Below, piece after piece: positions 1 through 8,639 of a stretch of DNA of 64,000 nucleotides. The position numbers were made by a program, and so were the translations under genes. Source of the DNA: Pelagibacteraceae bacterium AG-349-L23 (GTDB lineage: Bacteria; Pseudomonadota; Alphaproteobacteria; Pelagibacterales; Pelagibacteraceae). The notes below the pieces were generated by a model. The model saw only the letters and a list, made by a program, of their open reading frames with translations, had not been told where the DNA came from and made no database searches. Position 1 is the first letter of the stretch, and each line of letters begins with the position of its first letter. The stretch lies in the NCBI GenBank assembly GCA_003281045.1, contig QCDD01000002.1, forward strand, positions 23,148-87,147, in the 5' to 3' direction.

Positions 1-153
1 AGCTGGTGGAACACCTAGAAAAATTAGAAAAGGTGTCATTAAAAAACCACCCCCAACTCCAAATAGTCCTGATAAAATTCCAACTAAAGCACTTAATAAA
101 ATGATTTCAATAGCAGTAACATGTACTTGTGCTATTGGTAAAAATACTTCCAT
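1..153 (-). CDS. TauE/SafE-family membrane exporter, N-terminal part (truncated by window)
   Basis: Only the first 51 codons are inside the window; the gene runs off the left edge. The translation starts MEVFLPIAQVH and then has a hydrophobic helix followed by GLFGVGGGFLMTPFLIFLG, the first glycine-rich motif of the TauE/SafE (sulfite/organosulfonate exporter) family. It lies downstream of aprM-aprB-aprA on the same strand, after two small genes, so export or import of a sulfur oxyanion linked to sulfite oxidation is a reasonable inference. Substrate cannot be told from this fragment. Confidence 0.8.
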   Translation of the reverse strand, partial: MEVFLPIAQVHVTAIEIILLSALVGILSGLFGVGGGFLMTPFLIFLGVPPA

Positions 154-183
154 TTAAAATAATTAACTTTTTTAAAAAAAAAT

Positions 184-318
184 TTATTTAAAAGTTAAAA
201 AAGTTCCAAATAATATTACACCCCAGCAAGCTAGTATTGCTGAAAAAATTCCTGTTTTAATTAATGCTGTTTTATAATTTAAGATTTTTTGTAGAATTTT
301 TATATTTGAAAGGTGCAT
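184..318 (-). CDS. Small single-pass membrane peptide (44 aa) in the apr operon
   Basis: A 44-codon ORF with a clear Shine-Dalgarno (GAGGA five bases before ATG) and a stop codon directly upstream in frame, so this start is well fixed. The N-terminal half is basic (MHLSNIKILQKILNYKTALIK); the second half is one hydrophobic helix (about residues 22-41, with a CWG in the middle). It sits between the 116-aa gene and the TauE-like gene, all on the minus strand. No family recognised. It could be a small subunit or accessory of the neighbouring transporter; that is inference. Confidence 0.6.
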   Translation of the reverse strand: MHLSNIKILQKILNYKTALIKTGIFSAILACWGVILFGTFLTFK

Positions 319-361
319 CTATATCCTCAATAGCACCAGCAGAAAAATTGTCAAACTTTAA

Positions 362-712
362 TTAATAAATTGTAGCTCCAAAAATTTTTACCTCTCCATC
401 CTCAACACCAAGCACTAGCCTTCCTAAAAATTCTCCAGGCACCTCCTTGTTAGTCTGCTTAATCAATACAGTAATATGATCACCTCTTCTTAAAGTTCCA
501 AACGGTTCGTAGGTCTCATTTAAATTGGTGATAATCTTGTTGTTAGCCCATTGCTTCCCAAGCTCTACTTCGTTAGCCCCAAACAGCATTTGAGTAGAGA
601 AATCTCTGGTAAAGCCGCCATAATCTTTCATATTTGAGGCCCTTACGAGATTTTCCCAAAAAGGCTTGGCTATCGTGAATATCTCCTCGTCAGATTTTTT
701 CAAAAGGTCCAT
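362..712 (-). CDS. Unknown 116-aa soluble protein downstream of aprA
   Basis: No signal peptide or membrane segment. The N-terminal third is helical and acidic/basic mixed; the C-terminal third looks like beta strands (RRGDHITVLIKQ, FLGRLVLGVEDGEVKIFGATIY). The overall helix-then-sheet pattern would fit a small alpha+beta barrel such as an NTF2-like fold, but I do not recognise a family. It follows aprA by 21 bases on the same strand, so it is very probably co-transcribed with the APS reductase genes and may serve sulfite oxidation or electron transfer. Its codon use matches the neighbours. Confidence 0.7.
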   Translation of the reverse strand: MDLLKKSDEEIFTIAKPFWENLVRASNMKDYGGFTRDFSTQMLFGANEVELGKQWANNKIITNLNETYEPFGTLRRGDHITVLIKQTNKEVPGEFLGRLVLGVEDGEVKIFGATIY

Positions 713-733
713 AAAGAGGTTTGGAATATGGTG

Positions 734-2593
734 TTACGAAGCCTTCTTCTTCTCTTTTTCATCAACGATATGATAAACAGGCACTTTCTCCAGAGTAAAT
801 TTTCCTGTTTCAGGGTCTCTTCTAGAAACTGTTAAGCAATGCCAATTTTCATCATCAAGTTTCATATGATCGCCTCTGTAATAATAACCTGGCCAACGAG
901 TTTCCTCTCTAAATAATGTATGCTCTGTTACACATTGTGAGGTTAGAGTTCTGTGTTTAAGCTCCCAAGCTCTCATTAATTGATGGTAATCTTCAGCTCC
1001 CACGTTTTCCAAATCTTCTTGCAACCACTCTAGAAGTTCAAGAGCCCTCTTAAGCATATTGCCGTTCGTCATGTAATTTGAGGTAATTCCCCCGACATAC
1101 TCATCCATAATTTTTTGAAGTCTTTGTAGTCCTTGTATTGGAGAAATATAGCTTGGTGAAACAGTTCCACCAGTGATCTCGTTTTGAGCTACTGTGTAAG
1201 TCTCTAAAGGTTTATAAACTGCCTTTTTAAAATCCTCACATTGTTTATCCGTAACATTAATTCCTTCTGCTTTTTTATCCTCTATATATTTAACTGCTGC
1301 TTTTGCGGCTAATCTTCCTTCAGTAAAAGAACCTGATGAAAATTTATGAGCACTACCCCCTACTGTATCTCCAGCACCAAAAAGTCCATCGATTGTAAGC
1401 ATTCTATTATAACCCCAGAAATATTCTGGTGGAGATAGATCTTCTGGTCCACTTACCCAAGCTCCAGAGCATGTTGCGTGTGATCCCATTACGTAAGGCT
1501 CGGAAGTTGTTAATTCAGGATTTGTATACTTGGGATCAATATTTTGAGATGCCCAAACTACTGCTTGACCAACTGTCATACCTAAAAAGTTTTCCCAACC
1601 TACTGTTTCTAAATGAGGATCTTGGAAAGCTTCTTTAGTTACCATATGTATCGGTCCACCACCTGCAGCAACTTCTTGAATAAAGGCGTGGTTTCTCAAA
1701 CAAGTGGGAGTCGGATGATGATCGATATATTCTCCAACTAATTCTTTAGTTTGCTCATACCATTTTTTTTCATAATTTTCGCCATTAGCATTTTGTGTGT
1801 ATGTTTTTAAATGTAAAAAATATGCTCCAACTGGTCCATAACCATCTTTAAATCTACACAATACAATTCTATTTTCCATTTGAGTCATCTTTGCACCTGC
1901 TGCAATAGGTAAAGCATAAGCAGATCCATTGCTCCATGGTGCATACCAAGTTCTTCCCATGCCTTCTCCAACCGCTCTTGGTTTAAAAATATGTGATGCT
2001 CCACCAGCTGAAACTATAACTGCTTTCGCTCTGAATACATGAAAATCACCTGTTCTCATATTAAAACCAACTGCGCCACCAATTCTATTTTCTTGAGACT
2101 CATCCATTAACAAATGAGTAATCATTATTCTGTTGTAAATTTTATCTGCAGATTTTTTAGCTGCCTCAGCAACAATTGGCTTATAGCTTTCGCCATGAAT
2201 CATTATTTGCCATTTACCTTCTCTTAGATATCTTCCAGTTTTTTCATTTTTCATCATTGGAAGACCCCACTCATCAAACATATGAACAGTTGAGTCTACA
2301 TGACGAGCCATGTCATAACCCAAATCTTCTCTAACCATTCCCATTAAATCATTTCTGGCATACCTTACATGGTCTTCAGGTTGATTTTCATCCCATTGCA
2401 TACCCATGTAACAATTGATTGCGTATAAACCTTGTGCGACCGCACCACTTCGATCAATGTTTGCTTTTTCAACACAAACAATCTTTAAATCTCTCCCCCA
2501 ATGTCTGGCCTCAAATGTTGCTCCTGTGCCAGCCATTCCACCACCAACAACTAATACATCACACTCCTCATAATGTGTTTTGTGCTTAGCCAT
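734..2593 (-). CDS. aprA: Adenylylsulfate (APS) reductase alpha subunit AprA
   Basis: Flavoprotein subunit of APS reductase. In the oxidative direction it makes APS from sulfite and AMP. The FAD-binding dinucleotide motif VVGGGMAGTGA is at residues 15-25, followed by the conserved RSGAVAQGLYAINCYMG segment; RFKDGYGPVGAYF and the GRTWYAPWSNGSAYALP stretch are typical AprA active-site blocks. At 619 aa it is full length. Its ATG overlaps the aprB stop by one base. An aprB-aprA pair followed downstream by an exporter-like gene, with no dsrAB in view, fits dissimilatory sulfite oxidation of organosulfur-derived sulfite, as known for SAR11. Confidence 0.97.
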   Translation of the reverse strand: MAKHKTHYEECDVLVVGGGMAGTGATFEARHWGRDLKIVCVEKANIDRSGAVAQGLYAINCYMGMQWDENQPEDHVRYARNDLMGMVREDLGYDMARHVDSTVHMFDEWGLPMMKNEKTGRYLREGKWQIMIHGESYKPIVAEAAKKSADKIYNRIMITHLLMDESQENRIGGAVGFNMRTGDFHVFRAKAVIVSAGGASHIFKPRAVGEGMGRTWYAPWSNGSAYALPIAAGAKMTQMENRIVLCRFKDGYGPVGAYFLHLKTYTQNANGENYEKKWYEQTKELVGEYIDHHPTPTCLRNHAFIQEVAAGGGPIHMVTKEAFQDPHLETVGWENFLGMTVGQAVVWASQNIDPKYTNPELTTSEPYVMGSHATCSGAWVSGPEDLSPPEYFWGYNRMLTIDGLFGAGDTVGGSAHKFSSGSFTEGRLAAKAAVKYIEDKKAEGINVTDKQCEDFKKAVYKPLETYTVAQNEITGGTVSPSYISPIQGLQRLQKIMDEYVGGITSNYMTNGNMLKRALELLEWLQEDLENVGAEDYHQLMRAWELKHRTLTSQCVTEHTLFREETRWPGYYYRGDHMKLDDENWHCLTVSRRDPETGKFTLEKVPVYHIVDEKEKKKAS

Positions 2594-3063
2594 TAATAAT
2601 AAACACCTTTTTTAAAAGACTCTTTTGGAACCGTTGGTAATTCTTTATTGGTATTTAATCCTTCTGGCTCACTATATAATCTTTGTGAATTAATTTCTCC
2701 TTGATTAGGAGTATCACCTTCAGCAAGTTTAGGAATAAATTTTCCCCAAGGTTTTGTTGTTATAGGTGAAACAAAGTTTTTCTCTGTTCCGTTTCTAAAT
2801 TTAATTTTCCAAGAGATAGTTCCTTTTTCTTCTTCTCTTCTAACTCTAACGCTGTGACCCATCGGGGCAAAATCAGCATACCCTCTCACATCAATTGCAT
2901 GATTAGGACATGCTTTAACACACGAGTAACATTCCCAACAAAAGTTCGGTTCAATATTTTTTGCTCTTCTTATATTCTCGTCAATGTGCATGATGTCTGA
3001 AGGGCATATATCTACGCAATGACCACAGCCATCGCATCTTGTCATGTATACAAAAGTTGACAT
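2593..3063 (-). CDS. aprB: APS reductase beta subunit AprB (ferredoxin-like)
   Basis: Iron-sulfur partner of AprA. Two [4Fe-4S] ligand sets are visible: C10-C13-C16-C20 (CDGCGHCVDICP) and C42-C45-C48-C52 (CWECYSCVKACP). The 156-aa length and the C-terminal extension after the ferredoxin domain are typical of AprB. It shuttles electrons between the AprA FAD and an acceptor, here probably the membrane protein encoded just upstream. The stop overlaps the aprA start by one base, so translation is likely coupled. Confidence 0.97.
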   Translation of the reverse strand: MSTFVYMTRCDGCGHCVDICPSDIMHIDENIRRAKNIEPNFCWECYSCVKACPNHAIDVRGYADFAPMGHSVRVRREEEKGTISWKIKFRNGTEKNFVSPITTKPWGKFIPKLAEGDTPNQGEINSQRLYSEPEGLNTNKELPTVPKESFKKGVYY

Positions 3064-3096
3064 AATTTTTATTTTTCTTCCTTTCCTATTAACATA

Positions 3097-3891
3097 TTAA
3101 TAATGTTTTGGCTCTTCTCTTTTTATACCCAGGCCAAATTGTTCTGGGGCATCAGCTGGTGGAGGTAAATTATCCCTAGATCCATCTGCCTCTGCTAAAT
3201 TTTTTTGAATAGCTGCTCCAGGTTTATAAAACATGTGAGCGAATTTCGACCAATAAACACCACCGAATAAAATTAAGTTAGATGCAACAAATAAAATTAA
3301 AAATAAATAAGACAAACCTATTTGCCCATTAAATTGTGTGAATGACCAAGCTAACCCAAAAGTTGAACACGCAAGTAGTGCTAAAACAAATAAATCAGCT
3401 TTTATAATCCTATACCAAGGATGAGCTTCTGCTGAAACATCAACTCTTAAAAAAAACCAAAACCAATATCCACCTAAACATGTTAATATTGCTCCTGCAT
3501 GCCAAATCATTGACCAAGTTTGAGAACTTGGTTTATCAGCACCTGTGTAACAAAAAACTAGAATAGCTGAAGACACCCAAAATAAAATTGTGCCATACAT
3601 TCCTAGAACATGGGCCAGTCTTCTTTTACCAAACCCTAATTCAGAAGTTGTGCCAATATCAACAACTGTTGTTTTAGCAATGACAGAAACTTTTTCTCCA
3701 ACCCCTAATTTTTTTGTTGCTGAAAGCTTTGCTTTTTTCGCGTTGTTAAAAAAATAAGTCAAATTTTTATGATGTATCATTTGAATAATAGTTCCTACTG
3801 CAATCAACAAAACCATAGCAATAATGAAAGATTGCATTGCAAAGGGTGAGATAGTTTCTGATAAAATTGAAAATGGATTGTTACTTAACAT
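3097..3891 (-). CDS. aprM: AprM, membrane anchor/electron-transfer partner of APS reductase
   Basis: 264-aa integral membrane protein with about five hydrophobic segments (near residues 18-38, 90-115, 125-148, 165-185, 192-212) and hydrophilic C-terminus. It is the first gene of the aprM-aprB-aprA operon. In sulfur-oxidising bacteria with this gene order AprM is thought to link AprBA to the quinone pool. A His/Trp-rich segment (WHAGAILTCLGGYWFWFFLR) supports a haem- or quinone-linked role, but that is inference. A good promoter lies 54 to 82 bases upstream. Confidence 0.88.
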   Translation of the reverse strand: MLSNNPFSILSETISPFAMQSFIIAMVLLIAVGTIIQMIHHKNLTYFFNNAKKAKLSATKKLGVGEKVSVIAKTTVVDIGTTSELGFGKRRLAHVLGMYGTILFWVSSAILVFCYTGADKPSSQTWSMIWHAGAILTCLGGYWFWFFLRVDVSAEAHPWYRIIKADLFVLALLACSTFGLAWSFTQFNGQIGLSYLFLILFVASNLILFGGVYWSKFAHMFYKPGAAIQKNLAEADGSRDNLPPPADAPEQFGLGIKREEPKHY

Positions 3892-3938
3892 TTCCGCCTT
3901 TTGTTAAATTTTGAATTAGTTTTAAAGTTTTATATCTA

Positions 3939-3973
3939 GTTGAATTTATAGTTCAACCTCAAACTGGGGTCAA
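3939..3973 (-). promoter_or_regulatory. Promoter of the apr operon with an overlapping dyad
   Basis: On the minus strand TTGACC (3968-3973) and TATAAA (3945-3950) are separated by exactly 17 bases, a near-consensus sigma-70 promoter for aprM. A dyad GTTGAA-N7-TTCAAC (3939-3957) covers the -10 box, a position expected of a repressor operator. Seen directly in sequence; the regulator is unknown. Confidence 0.6.
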
Positions 3974-4002
3974 TTTGTCTTTTATAACAGGCTAATTATT
4001 AT

Positions 4003-4941
4003 TTAATAATGTTGTTTACTTGGAATGACTGATCTCACACCACCTTGAGGATTATCTACATCACCTTTTCTTCTAGGAATCAGATGAATATGACAATGCA
4101 TAATTGTTTGACCAGCAATCTTTCCAGCATTCATACCAATATTGAAACCCAAAATTTTTTTATCTTTTTTTAAAATGATGTTCCTCATTTCTTTTATAAG
4201 TTCATTGCATGAATTAATTTCAGCTTGATGTAAGCCAAAATAATCTACAACATGTCTTTTTGGAATTATTAAAGCATGAAATTTTGTTACCGGGTAACTA
4301 TCAAAGGTAGCGTAAGCTAGCTCATTCTCAAGATGCTTTCCCTTAACTTTATTTTTGCAAAATATACAATTAGGAACTCTTTTTTTAAAATTTTCCCTTA
4401 CATCTCTAAAGTCAGTTTTGCTTTTGTTTTTTTTCATAGAATTACAGCTATAACAAAGAGCTTGAAAGTTGCTTAATTCATCTTTTCCACCTAAAGATTT
4501 TGGAAATATATGGTCAACCTCTAAAGCTTTTACGTCATTTGATACGCCACAAGCCTCACATCTTGTTTTGGCTCTCTCTAGTACTTGCCATCTTACTGAG
4601 CTTGGAATTATTCCAGAAGACTTTGATCTATGTTGAAAGGTTTTTTGGCCTCTAGTTTTTAAAAAATTATTGATCTTATCATCACACAATTTTATCAATT
4701 CATTTTTTTCAGTTATAGATAATGAATTAAATTCTCTTAAAAAATAAAAGTTTTTATCTCTGTTAATAATTTCTAAATTTTTTGTTAATACCTTTCCTGG
4801 CATCAACTTAACAATATCATCATAATATTTAATAGCCCAAGGATCATATGATAAAATTTCTTTAGCTATATTTTTAGAATTATTTCTACCATTATTGTTT
4901 ATTAATGATTTAATCATCACAGGTTGGTAGATATGTGACAT
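4003..4941 (-). CDS. HNH nuclease-HIT domain fusion protein
   Basis: Three parts. The N-terminal ~120 residues (starting MSHIYQPVMIK) are of unknown fold. Then comes an HNH/zinc-finger nuclease-like module with C128-x2-C131, LEVDHIFPKSLGG (D143-H144) and C163-x2-C166. The C-terminal HIT (histidine triad) domain has a CIFC pair at 192-195 and the catalytic HCHIHLI triad at 282-286. HIT enzymes hydrolyse nucleotide conjugates; HNH modules cut nucleic acid. I chose the ATG at 4941 because MSHIYQP resembles the start of known relatives; an in-frame ATG at 4986 is possible and would overlap pabC. It is the last gene of the pab operon. Function unassigned. Confidence 0.82.
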   Translation of the reverse strand: MSHIYQPVMIKSLINNNGRNNSKNIAKEILSYDPWAIKYYDDIVKLMPGKVLTKNLEIINRDKNFYFLREFNSLSITEKNELIKLCDDKINNFLKTRGQKTFQHRSKSSGIIPSSVRWQVLERAKTRCEACGVSNDVKALEVDHIFPKSLGGKDELSNFQALCYSCNSMKKNKSKTDFRDVRENFKKRVPNCIFCKNKVKGKHLENELAYATFDSYPVTKFHALIIPKRHVVDYFGLHQAEINSCNELIKEMRNIILKKDKKILGFNIGMNAGKIAGQTIMHCHIHLIPRRKGDVDNPQGGVRSVIPSKQHY

Positions 4942-4975
4942 TTTCATTTTATTTTGAATGTAATTTTTTAATAAT

Positions 4976-5749
4976 CTAAAAGACATATTGTTTGTTTCTT
5001 TTTATTTCTTTTAGAAAAATTTTATTTAAATTATTATAGGTCTTAAGATTTTTCCTTTTCCATTTAAGCTCATTTATAGTTCTAACTGAGGCAACCCCTT
5101 TACCAGAACCTATCAATAATATTTCATCATAATTTTTTATCTCTTTAAGTAAAATATCTTTCTTAAAAATCTTTCTTATTTTTGTTTTGAAAAATTTATA
5201 AGTATTTCCCTCATAATAATCCTTTTTAGGAGTAAAAAATTTTTGATTTTTAACAAATAATAAATTTGAGGTTCCAGTTTCTAATAATTTCTTATTTGAT
5301 ACCAACGCTATATCTGATTGGGAGTTATCCATTTTAGATAGATAAGATAAGATCTTTTTATATTTTAGATTTTTAAATTCTGGTTTTTCTCTTTTTAATT
5401 TTACTAATCTCAAATTAAAATTTAATTTCGGTTTAACTCTTTTTCTTAAAGAAATTGAAATAATTTTCTTATTTATAGCAATTCTCAAAAGATGATTATA
5501 TTTCCTCTTTTTGGATAAATTTTTATTTATTATTTTTAAAATATCTGACTTTAAAGATTTCTTTTTAATTTGGTATTTTTTTAATGATAAAATTAAGTTT
5601 TTTAAATGATTATCAAAGAATAAAGCTTTCGCTGGTTTGCCAAAAATCCACACCGTTGTAAAAATTCCATGATCCCCCCAAAGATCTTGGAATTCTATCT
5701 GTTTTAAGTCTTTAAGCCGATAAGATTTTTTTAATAAGTAGGTTACCAT
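4976..5749 (-). CDS. pabC: Class IV aminotransferase, probable aminodeoxychorismate lyase PabC
   Basis: PLP-dependent fold-type IV enzyme, 257 aa. Visible marks are the probable PLP lysine in LKYKKILSYL (around residue 130) and the LLETGTSNLLFV motif (around 151-162), where the glutamate contacts the PLP ring nitrogen. It directly follows pabB and pabA on the same strand, so release of p-aminobenzoate and pyruvate from 4-amino-4-deoxychorismate for folate synthesis is the natural assignment. The reading frame overlaps pabA by 38 bases; there is no alternative ATG near the start. Confidence 0.85.
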   Translation of the reverse strand: MVTYLLKKSYRLKDLKQIEFQDLWGDHGIFTTVWIFGKPAKALFFDNHLKNLILSLKKYQIKKKSLKSDILKIINKNLSKKRKYNHLLRIAINKKIISISLRKRVKPKLNFNLRLVKLKREKPEFKNLKYKKILSYLSKMDNSQSDIALVSNKKLLETGTSNLLFVKNQKFFTPKKDYYEGNTYKFFKTKIRKIFKKDILLKEIKNYDEILLIGSGKGVASVRTINELKWKRKNLKTYNNLNKIFLKEIKRNKQYVF

Positions 5750-6269
5750 TGATAGTTAAAAAAGATTCTGGGTGAAATTGAAATCCATAAATTTTTTCCT
5801 TTTGATTTTCAAATGCCATTGCAACTTTTGAATTTAAACATCTCATAGTTATCTCAAAATTATTAGATTTGAAAGGTTCTTTTAATTTTAAAGAATGATA
5901 CCTGCCAACTTTAAATATTTTTCCTTTTTTAAATAAAGATTTATTAGTGATTACTTTTATATTTGATTGAAAACCATGATAAATTTTTCTTTGTTCAACA
6001 ATTTTTGCACCTTCACAAAATAAGATGTGTTGAAATCCTAAACAAATTCCTATGATTTTCTTTTTACCTTTATATTTTTTATAAATTTTTGAAGTGATTG
6101 GATAATTTTTTGGATTACCTGGTCCAGGTGAAAAAATTATTGTAGATGCGTGCTTAATTTTATTTTCGTTAACTTTATCATAGTTATCGCACTCAACTTT
6201 ATCAAACAAAGCAAATTGATGAACTACATTATGAGTAAAAGAGTCGTTATGATCAATTACATAAATCAT
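5712..6269 (-). CDS. pabA: Glutamine amidotransferase subunit of aminodeoxychorismate synthase (PabA)
   Basis: Class I glutamine amidotransferase, 185 aa. The nucleophile C76 lies in GICLGFQH, the oxyanion region is SPGPGNP (48-54) and the His-Glu pair is in FQFHPES (H166, E168). It supplies ammonia to the chorismate-binding partner pabB, whose stop overlaps its start (ATGA). TrpG and PabA are not separable by sequence alone; the adjacent pabC-type gene favours PabA, though one subunit could serve both pathways. Confidence 0.88.
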   Translation of the reverse strand: MIYVIDHNDSFTHNVVHQFALFDKVECDNYDKVNENKIKHASTIIFSPGPGNPKNYPITSKIYKKYKGKKKIIGICLGFQHILFCEGAKIVEQRKIYHGFQSNIKVITNKSLFKKGKIFKVGRYHSLKLKEPFKSNNFEITMRCLNSKVAMAFENQKEKIYGFQFHPESFLTINGNLLIKKILSA

Positions 6270-7417
6270 TTAAATAAATCTATTAACGCTTTAGCTTTAA
6301 GAAAATTTTCATTAAATTCATGATTGGCATTACTATCGACGACAACACCTGAAGCAACTGAAATTTCAGATATATTTTTAAAATTTAAAATTGAGCGTAT
6401 TATTATGTTAAATCTCATATCACCATTGAATTTTATGTAGCCAAAACTACCTGTATAAATATTCCTGTTTTCTTTTTCCTGATTATTTAAAAGATTAAGC
6501 GTATTTATCTTTGGACACCCAATAACTGAACCCCCGGGCATCATTGCTTTTATTATTTCAAAATTATTTATATTCTTTTTTAATTTACCCTTGATGAGGC
6601 TGACATAATGAAAAAGGTCTTTATATTCCTCTACGATTTTTTGTTTAGATAGTTTTACAGTGCCCACTTTACAAATTCTTGATAAATCATTCCTTTCCAT
6701 ATCAACAATCATATTGTGCTCTTTGGTTTCTTTTAAATTTTTTCTAAAATAATTTAATGCTTTTATTTTATTCAAATGCTTGGTTTTTTTTACAGTTCCA
6801 GCTATTGGTTTTGTAGATATATCACTCCCCTTTTTTGTAATTAAAGTTTCTGGGGAACAGCTTATTATTGAATAATTATGATCTTTAATCATAAAAGCCT
6901 CGGGAGCTAGATTAGTATTAGATAACCTCGAAAAAAAATCTAACGGGTTAATTTTTGACTTTGTTTTATATTTAGTGCAAATTTTAATTTGATATGTTTC
7001 ACCACTTTTTATTTTTTTCTTAAATTTATTGAATATTTTTGTATAATTTTTTCTATTAATATTTATTTTAAAATTACCTGATTTAAAATTTTCGAAATCA
7101 TAATTTAACTTGTTACTTAGCTTGATCTTTTTTTCTGGTTTATAGAAAATACCTTTGGGAAAATTTAAATTCTTCTGTTTTGGGATTTTAACATCAATTA
7201 GATTATTCAATAACTCATATCCAAAAAAACCGATAAAAAGGTCAGTATCTTTTGATTTCTTTTTATTTTTTTTAGTTAAAAAACTTTTAATATTTTGATT
7301 ATTTAAAATAATTTTTTTTGAAAAATTAGTATAAAGGTTAAATCCTTTTTTAGATTTATAAATAATATAGGGTTTTCCTGACTGATGTATCTCTGTTAAT
7401 TGATTTAATCTGTTCAA
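6266..7417 (-). CDS. pabB: Chorismate-binding subunit of aminodeoxychorismate synthase (PabB)
   Basis: Chorismate-utilising enzyme, 383 aa, C-terminal catalytic domain with EHNMIVDMERNDLSR (232-247), PGGSVIGCPK (294-303) and the final GSFGYI/FNIIIRS block. The N-terminal domain is short and lysine-rich. The motif KPIAGT (203-208) carries alanine where E. coli PabB has its catalytic lysine (PIKGT), which makes it look TrpE-like at that point; context (pabA, pabC) supports PabB. It starts one base after the MFS gene and overlaps pabA by four bases. Confidence 0.85.
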   Translation of the reverse strand: MNRLNQLTEIHQSGKPYIIYKSKKGFNLYTNFSKKIILNNQNIKSFLTKKNKKKSKDTDLFIGFFGYELLNNLIDVKIPKQKNLNFPKGIFYKPEKKIKLSNKLNYDFENFKSGNFKININRKNYTKIFNKFKKKIKSGETYQIKICTKYKTKSKINPLDFFSRLSNTNLAPEAFMIKDHNYSIISCSPETLITKKGSDISTKPIAGTVKKTKHLNKIKALNYFRKNLKETKEHNMIVDMERNDLSRICKVGTVKLSKQKIVEEYKDLFHYVSLIKGKLKKNINNFEIIKAMMPGGSVIGCPKINTLNLLNNQEKENRNIYTGSFGYIKFNGDMRFNIIIRSILNFKNISEISVASGVVVDSNANHEFNENFLKAKALIDLFK

Positions 7418-7418
7418 A

Positions 7419-8639
7419 TTATTCTGTTTTTAGTCTTAAAACTGGTTCTTCTCTAATTGGTAGATGAATTATTGCTGCAAAAACTGATAATGCAATTGCT
7501 AAATACCACGCATAATCATATGACCCATATAGATCATAAAATAAACCCCCTAGATAAGCGCCAAAAAAAGATCCAACTTGGTGACTTAAAAAAACAATTC
7601 CATACAGAAGACCTAAATACTTTGTCCCAAACAGGTGAGCTACAATTCCACTTGTTGCAGGCACTGTCGATAACCATAAAAAACCAAAACTTGCACCAAA
7701 TAAAAATGCATTAATATTACTTGCGGGCATAAATATAAAAAAAATTATAGAAACACCTCTTAAAAAGTAAATTGCACTAAGGATAATTTTCTTACTCATT
7801 TTTGCAGAGAGGTAGCCACTTAATAGTGAACCAAAAATATTAAATAAACCGATCAAAGATAAAATTGCTGCTGCAGTCCAATCCTCAAGACCTCTATCTA
7901 TCACATATTTAGGTACATGTGTTCCAACCAAAGTTATATGAAAACCACATACAAAAAACCCTGATACAAGTAAAATATAACTTTTAGTTTTAAAAGCTTC
8001 TGAGAGAGCTTCCTTAAAAGATTGATCTGAACTTTTTTCGACACTTTCCGTTTTAGATGGAGATCTAACAAAATATGCTGCAACTAAACCAGATAACAAA
8101 AATAAGCAAAAAACAAATAATGTATAGTTCCAACCAAACTCTGTGAGAGAAAAATTAGTAAAAATTGGTGAAAGAAAGTAACCAAATGATCCAACAGCAG
8201 TAACAAAACTCATTGCAATCGTTCTTGTAGATAATGGAAAATGTTTACCCACAACTGACATAGGAATACTTATTGCCGTTCCACCAAGACCTATTCCTAT
8301 TAATAAACCCATATGGATTTGAAAAAATATTCCAGTATTTGGACCCGTGTATAAAAAATAAACACCTAAAGTATAAAATATAAATGCTCCGATTATAGCT
8401 ATATGTCCTCCGTATTTATCTGCTATAGCTCCGAAGATAGGACCTGTTATTCCCCACATCAACATCTGCATCCCAATTGCAAAACCAAATGCGGTGTTGC
8501 TTATCTTTAAACTCTCGTTGAAGTCCATAAAGAACAAACCAAATGTTTGTCTGACACCCAAAGAAATCAAAACAACAAAGCATGCAGCAAATAAAGTTAC
8601 TATCGCTGTTTTTGAACGAAAAAATTTTTCAGAACTCAT
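7419..8639 (-). CDS. Major facilitator superfamily transporter
   Basis: 406-aa protein with twelve hydrophobic segments in two six-helix halves and a basic/acidic central loop (SPSKTESVEKSSDQ, about residues 194-207). The loop GAIADKYGGH after the second helix is the MFS signature A position. The sequence is of the monocarboxylate/oxalate-formate antiporter type, but substrate cannot be assigned. The start overlaps the metC-like stop by ATGA, and pabB follows by one base, so it is in the middle of an operon. Link to folate or methionine metabolism is not shown. Confidence 0.88.
   Translation of the reverse strand: MSSEKFFRSKTAIVTLFAACFVVLISLGVRQTFGLFFMDFNESLKISNTAFGFAIGMQMLMWGITGPIFGAIADKYGGHIAIIGAFIFYTLGVYFLYTGPNTGIFFQIHMGLLIGIGLGGTAISIPMSVVGKHFPLSTRTIAMSFVTAVGSFGYFLSPIFTNFSLTEFGWNYTLFVFCLFLLSGLVAAYFVRSPSKTESVEKSSDQSFKEALSEAFKTKSYILLVSGFFVCGFHITLVGTHVPKYVIDRGLEDWTAAAILSLIGLFNIFGSLLSGYLSAKMSKKIILSAIYFLRGVSIIFFIFMPASNINAFLFGASFGFLWLSTVPATSGIVAHLFGTKYLGLLYGIVFLSHQVGSFFGAYLGGLFYDLYGSYDYAWYLAIALSVFAAIIHLPIREEPVLRLKTE

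Noticed and set aside
1429-1638. Plus-strand ORF inside aprA
   Set aside because: Antisense shadow of a strongly conserved gene; no SD, no recognisable domain. The same holds for the other short antisense frames in coding regions.
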